A DNA stretch of 64,000 bases from Brevundimonas sp. GTDB taxonomy: Bacteria > Pseudomonadota > Alphaproteobacteria > Caulobacterales > Caulobacteraceae. The notes under the pieces were generated by a model. The model was not told the DNA's origin. It did no database searches and saw nothing but the letters and a program-made list of their open reading frames with translations. Shown here one piece after another: positions 53,627 to 64,000 of this stretch (its first letter is position 1; the number at the start of each line of letters is the position of its first letter). The stretch is taken from positions 18,883-82,882 of the forward strand of contig NZ_QFNM01000020.1 in NCBI RefSeq assembly GCF_003248455.1, written 5' to 3'. The translations under genes were made by a program, and so were the position numbers.

Positions 53627-54487
53627 TCAGTCGCGCCGTTGCAGCCGCGCCGCCAGGCTGGAGGTGTCCCATCGGTTTCCGCCCATGTCCTGCACCTCGG
53701 CGTAGAACTGATCGACCAGGGCGGTCAGGGCCAGTTTCGCGCCGTTGGACCGGCCCTCGTCCAGCACCAGCCCCAGGTCCTTGCGCATCCAGTCGACGGC
53801 GAAGCCGAAGTCGAACTCGCCCCTGGCCGCCGTCTTCCACCGATTGTCCATCTGCCAGCTCTGCGCCGCGCCCTTCGACACCGCCTCGTAGACGGCGTCG
53901 GTGTCCAACCCGGCGGTCTGGGCGAAATGCACCGCCTCGGCCAGGCCCTGGACCACGCCGGCGATGGCGATCTGGTTGACCATCTTGGTCAACTGGCCCG
54001 ATCCGGCCGGCCCCATGTGCTTGATCGCCTTGGAATAGGCCTTCAGCGCCGGCTCCGCCCTGGCCAGGGCGTCGGCGTCCCCGCCCGCCATGACGCTGAG
54101 CTGGCCGCTTTCGGCGCCCGCCTGGCCGCCCGAGACCGGCGCATCCACGAAGCGGCGCCCCCGCCCCTTCGCCAGCTCCGCCATCTCGCGCGCCAGCTTG
54201 GCCGAGGTGGTCGTGTGATCCGCGATCACCGCCTCTGCGGCCAGATGCGGCAAAGCCTCGGTGACGACCGCACGCACATCGTCGTCATCGCCGACGCAGA
54301 GCAGCAACAGTTCTGCACCTTGCGCCGCCTCCCCGATCGTCGCGGCCGCTTCGCCGCCCGTCGCCGCCGCCCAGGCTTCGGCCTTCGCGATCGTGCGGTT
54401 GAAGCCGGCCACGTCATGGCCCGCAGCCACCAGGTGACGCGCCATCGGGGCGCCCATGACGCCCAGGCCGGCGAATGCGATCTTCAT
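53627..54487 (-). CDS. NAD(P)-dependent beta-hydroxyacid dehydrogenase
   Basis: The 286-residue protein is a 3-hydroxyisobutyrate dehydrogenase/tartronate semialdehyde reductase-like enzyme. It has the Rossmann start IAFAGLGVMGAPMARHLVAAGH, the substrate loop FVDAPVSGGQAGAESGQLSV, GPAGSGQLTKMVNQI with the catalytic Lys, and a C-terminal helical domain with DNRWKTAARGEFDFGF. Substrate cannot be told from sequence. It is convergent with the GNAT gene, four bases apart. Confidence 0.9.
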   Translation of the reverse strand: MKIAFAGLGVMGAPMARHLVAAGHDVAGFNRTIAKAEAWAAATGGEAAATIGEAAQGAELLLLCVGDDDDVRAVVTEALPHLAAEAVIADHTTTSAKLAREMAELAKGRGRRFVDAPVSGGQAGAESGQLSVMAGGDADALARAEPALKAYSKAIKHMGPAGSGQLTKMVNQIAIAGVVQGLAEAVHFAQTAGLDTDAVYEAVSKGAAQSWQMDNRWKTAARGEFDFGFAVDWMRKDLGLVLDEGRSNGAKLALTALVDQFYAEVQDMGGNRWDTSSLAARLQRRD

Positions 54488-54605
54488 GTCAGGCTCCTAG
54501 CTGCGGTCTGCGCCGGACTAGGCCGCGCCGCGACCGGGTTCAAGGTCACGGCCGGTTAACCTTGGCCAGTCCAGAATGGGACACCACTCCTCGGGATGCG
54601 CATCC

Positions 54606-55502
54606 ATGTCCGTGAGCGATCGTCCGATCCTCATCAAGAAGGTCAAGAAGGTCTCCGGCGGGGGCCACCACGGCGGTGCGTGGAAGGTGGCCTATGCGGA
54701 TTTCGTGACCGCCATGATGGCCTTCTTCCTGTTGATGTGGCTGATCAACACGACGGACCCGGAGCAGAAGCGCGGCATCGCCGAATATTTCGCGCCCGCC
54801 AGCGTTTCGGAAACGACCTCGGGCTCGGGCGGCATTCTGGGCGGCACAGCGCTGGGCGACGACGGTCCCAAGAGCTCGGGCTCGCAGTCGGTGATCCAGG
54901 AACTGGCGCCCGAAGCGCCCGACACGGACCGACCCGGCCCCAGTTCGAACCTGTCGTCCGCCAGCGACGCGGCGCTGCAGGCCGAAGTCCAGAAACGCGA
55001 AGCCGCCGAGTTCGCCAGCGCGGCGGAATCGCTGCGTCAGGCCATGCAGTCGATGCCGGAATTGGCGGAACTGTCCAAACAGCTGATCGTGGACCAGACG
55101 CCGGAGGGCCTGCGCATCCAGCTGGTCGATCAGGAAGGCCGGTCGATGTTCGACAACAACTCGGCGCGGCCCAATGCGCGGGCCCAGGTGCTGCTGCGCG
55201 CCGTTTCCAAGGTGATCAACCGCCTGCCGAACCGGATTTCCATCACCGGACACACCAGCGCGACGCCGGGCTCCAGCCGCGCCAGCGCCCCGGCCGACTG
55301 GAGCCTGTCGTCCGAGCGCGCCAATGCTTCGCGCCTGGCGCTGCAATCGGCGGGCGTCGATCCAGACCGCGTCTATTCGGTGGCGGGCAAGGCGGGGTCC
55401 GATCCGCTCTATCCCGACGATCCCAGCCTGGCCGGCAACCGCCGGATCGCCATCGTCCTGCTGCGCGAGGCGCCGGTTCTGCCCACGGACACCTCGCTGT
55501 GA
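54606..55502 (+). CDS. motB: Flagellar motor stator protein MotB
   Basis: MotB anchors the flagellar stator to peptidoglycan and, with MotA, conducts protons. The 298-residue protein has KVKKVSGGGHHGGAWKVAYADFVTAMMAF, with the essential Asp at the start of the single membrane helix (VAYADFV...LLMWLIN), a Ser/Gly-rich linker, and an OmpA-like domain with RISITGHTSATPGSSRASA and NRRIAIVLLR. The ATG at 54606 gives the usual short N-terminus; an earlier in-frame ATG at 54576 adds ten residues with no counterpart. motA is not adjacent, as in Caulobacter. Confidence 0.93.
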   Translation: MSVSDRPILIKKVKKVSGGGHHGGAWKVAYADFVTAMMAFFLLMWLINTTDPEQKRGIAEYFAPASVSETTSGSGGILGGTALGDDGPKSSGSQSVIQELAPEAPDTDRPGPSSNLSSASDAALQAEVQKREAAEFASAAESLRQAMQSMPELAELSKQLIVDQTPEGLRIQLVDQEGRSMFDNNSARPNARAQVLLRAVSKVINRLPNRISITGHTSATPGSSRASAPADWSLSSERANASRLALQSAGVDPDRVYSVAGKAGSDPLYPDDPSLAGNRRIAIVLLREAPVLPTDTSL

Positions 55503-55611
55503 TCGGTCCGGCTGCAACGCCGACGCTTGCAGCCCGCGCGCGAATGAAGGCAAATCGCGCTCATGAGCGTTTCGCCGCAAAATCGGCAAGATCGGAAGCG
55601 GACCTGAGGCC

Positions 55612-56349
55612 GTGACCCAGCACGTTCCGACACGCCAGCTTCGGTTCTTCATGACATCCGTGGCGCCATGCCCCTATCTGCCCGGCAAGACCGAGCGGAA
55701 GGTGTTCGCCAACCTGCCCTTCTCCGACGGCGCCCACGTCAACGACGAACTGACCGTCGCCGGGTTCCGCCGAAGCCAGAACATCGCCTATCGCCCGGCG
55801 TGCGAGGCCTGCGACGCCTGCGTGTCCGTGCGCCTGCCCGTGCCCGATTTCGCCTTCAGCCGTTCGCAACGCAAGGTGCTGAGCCGCAACGACGACCTGT
55901 CGCGCAGCCTGGTCGAGGCCGAGGCCACCACCGAACAGTTCCAGCTTCTGCGCCGCTATCTGACCACGCGCCATCCCACCGGCGGCATGAGCGACATGGG
56001 CTGGCTGGATTATGTCGCCATGGTCGAGGACACGGCCGTCCGAACCCATCTGATCGAATATCGCCTGCCATCGACCGACGGCGGACCCGGAGATCTGGTC
56101 GCCGTCACCCTGACCGACCTGCTGAAGGACGGTCTGTCGATGGTCTACAGCTTCTACGACCCGACGATGGAGCGTCGCAGCCTGGGCCGGTTCGCCATCC
56201 TGGACCATGTGCGCCAGGCGGCCATCGTCGGCCTGCCCTATGTCTATCTGGGCTATTGGGTCAGGGGTTCGGCCAAGATGGACTACAAGGCCGGCTTCCG
56301 CCCGATGGAGGCGCTGGGCAAGCTGGGCTGGAGTCGCCTGGAGGAATAG
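55612..56349 (+). CDS. bpt: Aspartate/glutamate leucyltransferase
   Basis: Bpt adds leucine from Leu-tRNA to proteins with N-terminal Asp or Glu, making them targets for ClpSAP degradation. The 245-residue protein shows the ATE N-terminal CPYLPGKTERKVFANLP, the Cys motif YRPACEACDACVSVRLPV, and the C-terminal YLGYWVRGSAKMDYKAGFRP. GTG at 55612 is the start. It ends 18 bases before the convergent parC. Confidence 0.94.
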   Translation: MTQHVPTRQLRFFMTSVAPCPYLPGKTERKVFANLPFSDGAHVNDELTVAGFRRSQNIAYRPACEACDACVSVRLPVPDFAFSRSQRKVLSRNDDLSRSLVEAEATTEQFQLLRRYLTTRHPTGGMSDMGWLDYVAMVEDTAVRTHLIEYRLPSTDGGPGDLVAVTLTDLLKDGLSMVYSFYDPTMERRSLGRFAILDHVRQAAIVGLPYVYLGYWVRGSAKMDYKAGFRPMEALGKLGWSRLEE

Positions 56350-56367
56350 GCGACCCGACGCGGCCGC

Positions 56368-58530
<2,163 letters not shown>

Positions 58531-58682
58531 CGGCTCGTCGATGATGCGGCCGCCTTCCGGCGGCGGGGCGTGGATCGAATCGGGGATCGGAAGCGATTAG
58601 TCTAGTCCGCCCGGCCGAAGATTGGGGGATAAGCGCGCGGTGAACGAACGCGGCCTGGGGTTCACGGTCGTCAGGCCTTTGC

Positions 58683-59414
58683 CTACAGCCGTCCCGCCTC
58701 GGCCAGCTTGTCCAGCATCCAGACGCGCGCCGGCGGCAAGGGGCGGTTCTGGGGATGAAAGACGAACTGCTCCAGGAAATGGCCGGTCAGGTCGAACCCG
58801 TCCTTCACATCGCCGTGGACCAGGCCCGCCTGGGCCCCCAGCATGAAGGGCGGCAGGGCCAGCATCTTGTCGGCATAGGGGGCGCCGGCCTCGCGGCTGA
58901 CGGCGCGCCCCGTGCGGGGGCTGACGTAGATCAGGTCGTCGGCAGCGCCCGTCGCCGCGCATTTCGACAGGTCCAGCCCGAAGCCCAGATCTTCCAGCAG
59001 GCCGGCCTCGAACCGCACGAAAATCGCCGGCCAGACCTCCGGCAGGGCGAAGGCCGCCATCAGGGCCTCGAAGGCCAGGAAGACGCCGGGATGGGGCTCA
59101 CGCTCCGGCAGGGCGCCCTGGGCCACGCCGGCGGCGGCGGCCAGGCCGGTCAGGGCCAGGGCGTCGTCGAACAGGGCGCTCGGCCCCTCGCCCACCGGCT
59201 CCAGCCGCGCCGCGCCCAGGTGCTCGGCGGTGCGCGCGCGGTAATCGACCACGACCCGCGCCCCGGCCTGAAGAAACGGCCGCATCTTGCGCGACGCCCC
59301 GCCCGCCACATAGGCCGAACGGCGTCCGTGGCCTTCGGTCAACAGATCGACGACCGCTCCCGTATCGCCGTGCGCCCGCGCCGACAGGACAAAGGCCTCT
59401 TCGTGGAAATCCAT
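58683..59414 (-). CDS. recO: DNA repair protein RecO
   Basis: RecO with RecR loads RecA onto SSB-coated ssDNA. The 243-residue protein has the N-terminal OB fold (DFHEEAFVLSARAHGDTGAVV, TEGHGRRSAYVAGGASRK) and a helical C-terminal domain with LPPFMLGAQAG. Only one Cys remains in the usual zinc region (CAATGAADDLIYVS), so the zinc site is degenerate. It sits between era and parC on the same strand, as in many alphaproteobacteria, though three genes intervene before era. Confidence 0.92.
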   Translation of the reverse strand: MDFHEEAFVLSARAHGDTGAVVDLLTEGHGRRSAYVAGGASRKMRPFLQAGARVVVDYRARTAEHLGAARLEPVGEGPSALFDDALALTGLAAAAGVAQGALPEREPHPGVFLAFEALMAAFALPEVWPAIFVRFEAGLLEDLGFGLDLSKCAATGAADDLIYVSPRTGRAVSREAGAPYADKMLALPPFMLGAQAGLVHGDVKDGFDLTGHFLEQFVFHPQNRPLPPARVWMLDKLAEAGRL

Positions 59415-59497
59415 GGAGACGGCTTAGCGCGCCGCCTCCAGGTTGGCCATACGTTCCACTGCGACGCGCCGAATCCCGCCCGGGTCTTCGACGGCTT

Positions 59498-60109
59498 CTA
59501 TTCCCCGCTTTCCGGCACGGGATAGGTATCTGGCTTCAACACCCTGGCGAGGGCCAGCAGGTTGCGCGCGGCGTTTCGGCCCACGCGGTCGGCATAGTCG
59601 TGGCCCTGATCCGTCTCGACATAGTCGGGTCCCGGTCCCGGCCCCAAATGCCAGTAGGTCCAGCTTTGAGCCGGGATGGTGAAGCCCATGTCGATCAGGG
59701 CCTGGGACACGGTGGCGACGATGTGATGGGCGCCGTCCTCGTTGCCGGTGATGACGATGCCCGCGACCTTGCCGAAGGCGACGGGCCGTCCGCTGTCGTC
59801 CGTTTCCTCGAACAGGGCGTCCATCCGCTCCAGGGCCCGCATGCAGACGCTGGACATCTGTCCCACCCAGGTCGGGGTGGCGAAAACGACGATGTTCGCC
59901 GCCATGATCTTTTCGTGGACCCTGGGCCAATCGTCGCCTTCGCCCTGATCGGTCTTCACGCCGGGCTTGATGTTCAGATCGACCAGGCGGACCAGTTCGG
60001 TCTCGACCCCGCCCGCCCTCAGTTCGTCGATCACCACCTGGGCCAGGGCCTGGGTGCTGGAGGTCTCGGGCGACGGCTTCAAGGTGCAGTTCAGGATCAG
60101 GGCTTTCAT
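59498..60109 (-). CDS. Flavodoxin-family NAD(P)H-dependent FMN oxidoreductase
   Basis: The 203-residue protein is an NADPH-dependent FMN reductase/flavodoxin-like fold: ALILNCTLKPSPETSSTQAL (FMN phosphate loop), FATPTWVGQMSSVCMRALER and VITGNEDGAHHIVATVSQAL, then a C-terminal GPDYVETDQGHDYADRVGR. Family members reduce quinones, azo dyes or iron-sulfur proteins; substrate is unknown. It is transcribed opposite to the CoA-transferase gene, with about 170 bases between them. Confidence 0.88.
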   Translation of the reverse strand: MKALILNCTLKPSPETSSTQALAQVVIDELRAGGVETELVRLVDLNIKPGVKTDQGEGDDWPRVHEKIMAANIVVFATPTWVGQMSSVCMRALERMDALFEETDDSGRPVAFGKVAGIVITGNEDGAHHIVATVSQALIDMGFTIPAQSWTYWHLGPGPGPDYVETDQGHDYADRVGRNAARNLLALARVLKPDTYPVPESGE

Positions 60110-60283
60110 CGACGGGTCCTTTCGATCGTCCGTCGCTAACCGCTGGCCTCGACCGACGTTCCCGGTTTACGAAGATCATGGACGGGCGGCTTTGGCTCGA
60201 CCAAGGTCGAATGGATCGCAATCGTCGCCCCGCCTAGCACCGGGTCGCACCAGGCCCTCCCCGGCCGCAGCCCACAGCCTTGA

Positions 60284-63039
<2,756 letters not shown>

Positions 63040-63045
63040 GGGAGC

Positions 63046-63993
63046 TCAGACGTCGAAATCGAGGCCGAACTGGGCGTAGAGGGCGCGGCTGTCCTGCCAT
63101 TTCGGATCGACCTTGACGGTCAGGAACAGATGCACCGGACGGCCCAGGATCTCGTTCAACTCCTCGCGCGCCTTCTGGCCGATCCATTTCAGGGTCTGGC
63201 CGCCCTTGCCCAGGACGATGGGCCGCTGGCTCTCGCGCTCGACATAGATGGTCTGTTCGATGCGGGCCGAACCGTCGGCGCGATCCTCGAAACTGGTGGT
63301 CTCCACCGCCGCCGAATAGGGCAGTTCCTCGTGGACGCGCAGATAGACCTTTTCGCGCGTGATCTCGGCGGCCAGGACGCGCACGGGCACGTCGGCGGCC
63401 TGATCCTCGGGATAGAGCCACGGCCCCTTGGGCATCGACCGCGCCAGTCGCTGCTTCAGGTCCTCGACGCCGTCGCCGTTGGCGGCGGAAATCATATAGA
63501 CCTCTTCATAGACGCCGGTTTCGAACAGCGTCTGAGACAGGGCCAGCAGGGTGTCGCGGCGCATGCCGTCGATCTTGTTCAGCGCTAGGATGACCTTGGT
63601 CCCCGTGGCCTGAAGATTGGCGATGATGGTCTCGGTGTCCTCGGCCGAGCGACGGTCCGCCGCCGCGCCCTCGCGCCCTTCGGAAGCGATGTGCGACTGG
63701 GCGTCGATCAGATGCACCACCACGTCGGCGTCCTCGGCCCCGCCCCAGGCCGAGGCGACCATGGCCCGGTCCAGACGGCGGCGCGGGGTGAAGATGCCGG
63801 GCGTGTCCACCAGAACGATCTGGGCGTCGCCCTCCATGGCGATGCCGCGCACCGGAAACCGCGTCGTCTGCACCTTCTGGGTGACGATCGAGACCTTGGA
63901 TCCGGTCAGCCGGTTGACCAGCGTGGACTTGCCGGCGTTCGGCGCGCCGATGATGGCGGCGAAGCCCGCGCGCTGGTTTTCGATATCGGTCAA
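63046..63993 (-). CDS. era: GTPase Era
   Basis: Era is the essential GTPase that helps mature the 30S subunit. The 315-residue protein has the G motifs GAPNAGKSTLVN (G1), DTPG in LVDTPGIFTP (G3) and NKID (G4), then a KH domain with VERESQRPIVLGKGGQTLKWIG. A 12-residue insert SEGREGAAADRRSA follows G3, unlike E. coli. The start is TTG at 63993, overlapping by TTGA what would be the rnc stop; the rnc gene lies outside the window. Confidence 0.95.
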   Translation of the reverse strand: MTDIENQRAGFAAIIGAPNAGKSTLVNRLTGSKVSIVTQKVQTTRFPVRGIAMEGDAQIVLVDTPGIFTPRRRLDRAMVASAWGGAEDADVVVHLIDAQSHIASEGREGAAADRRSAEDTETIIANLQATGTKVILALNKIDGMRRDTLLALSQTLFETGVYEEVYMISAANGDGVEDLKQRLARSMPKGPWLYPEDQAADVPVRVLAAEITREKVYLRVHEELPYSAAVETTSFEDRADGSARIEQTIYVERESQRPIVLGKGGQTLKWIGQKAREELNEILGRPVHLFLTVKVDPKWQDSRALYAQFGLDFDV

Positions 63994-64000
63994 ATGACGC

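Noticed and set aside
54553..54562. GGTTAACC upstream of motB as a cell-cycle regulator site
   Set aside because: Only one half-site of the CtrA motif is present and no second TTAA lies at the right distance.

Overview
The window looks like a chromosomal segment of a Caulobacterales alphaproteobacterium, most likely Brevundimonas or a close relative. The reasons are the very high GC content, ALAS-type heme synthesis (hemA), a two-domain cold-shock protein, the block era / recO / parC, the block glyA-nrdR-rib-nusB-thiL, a cytochrome bc1 chaperone divergent from bamE, class I PHA synthase and an alphaproteobacterial DUF177-plsX-fabH-ihfA-merR operon. The genus is inferred from gene content and protein flavour; no search was run. 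Most of the window is housekeeping DNA with tight ATGA/GTGA/TTGA overlaps inside operons.

Layout. 1-5.2 kb: rnhA, tatABC, glnBA and an ADP-dependent NAD(P)H-hydrate dehydratase. 5.2-19.0 kb: a surface-polysaccharide locus. It has a polysaccharide co-polymerase with a degenerate kinase domain, an export lipoprotein, a flippase, a polymerase/ligase, a WecG-type transferase, a phosphoglycosyl transferase and two tandem GT2 enzymes. These are followed by six genes (transaldolase, GmhB, GmhA, two GHMP kinases, nucleotidyltransferase) that read as a route to an activated heptose, probably GDP-D-glycero-D-manno-heptose. 19.0-20.75 kb: a chimeric ORF joining a dnaE2 C-terminus to an AAA-ATPase fragment, next to AT-richer DNA. 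20.75-23.7 kb: trhO, three tRNAs, a complex I accessory subunit, DUF192 and the double cold-shock protein. 23.7-34.4 kb: recJ, phaC, argC, rpsI (broken), rplM, a PhoX-like protein, ctaA and small membrane proteins. 34.7-39.5 kb: tRNA-Pro, merR-ihfA-fabH-plsX-DUF177-bc1 chaperone, and bamE. 39.5-48.9 kb: hppA (frameshifted) and the glyA-nrdR-ribD-ribE-ribBA-ribH-nusB-thiL operon. 49-64 kb: hemA, hemB, a GNAT enzyme, a beta-hydroxyacid dehydrogenase, motB, bpt, parC, recO, a flavodoxin-like protein, a CoA-transferase, a serine hydrolase and era.

The most interesting biology is the polysaccharide locus. The six sugar genes would convert pentose-phosphate intermediates to sedoheptulose-7-phosphate, isomerise and phosphorylate it at C1, remove the C7 phosphate and activate it with a nucleotide. 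The neighbouring phosphoglycosyl transferase, GTs, flippase, polymerase and co-polymerase/exporter would assemble and export the glycan. Two GHMP kinases in a row, instead of one, is the oddest part.

Three genes carry breaks that look more like sequence or assembly errors than biology: an out-of-frame internal deletion in rpsI and one-base errors in short C/G runs in a DUF2842 gene and hppA. parC also lacks a start codon upstream of a coding-like N-terminal extension. Four tRNA genes (Arg-TCT, Pro-TGG, Glu-TTC, Pro-GGG) all lie on the minus strand with encoded CCA. I saw no CRISPR array, insertion sequence, rRNA or prophage.
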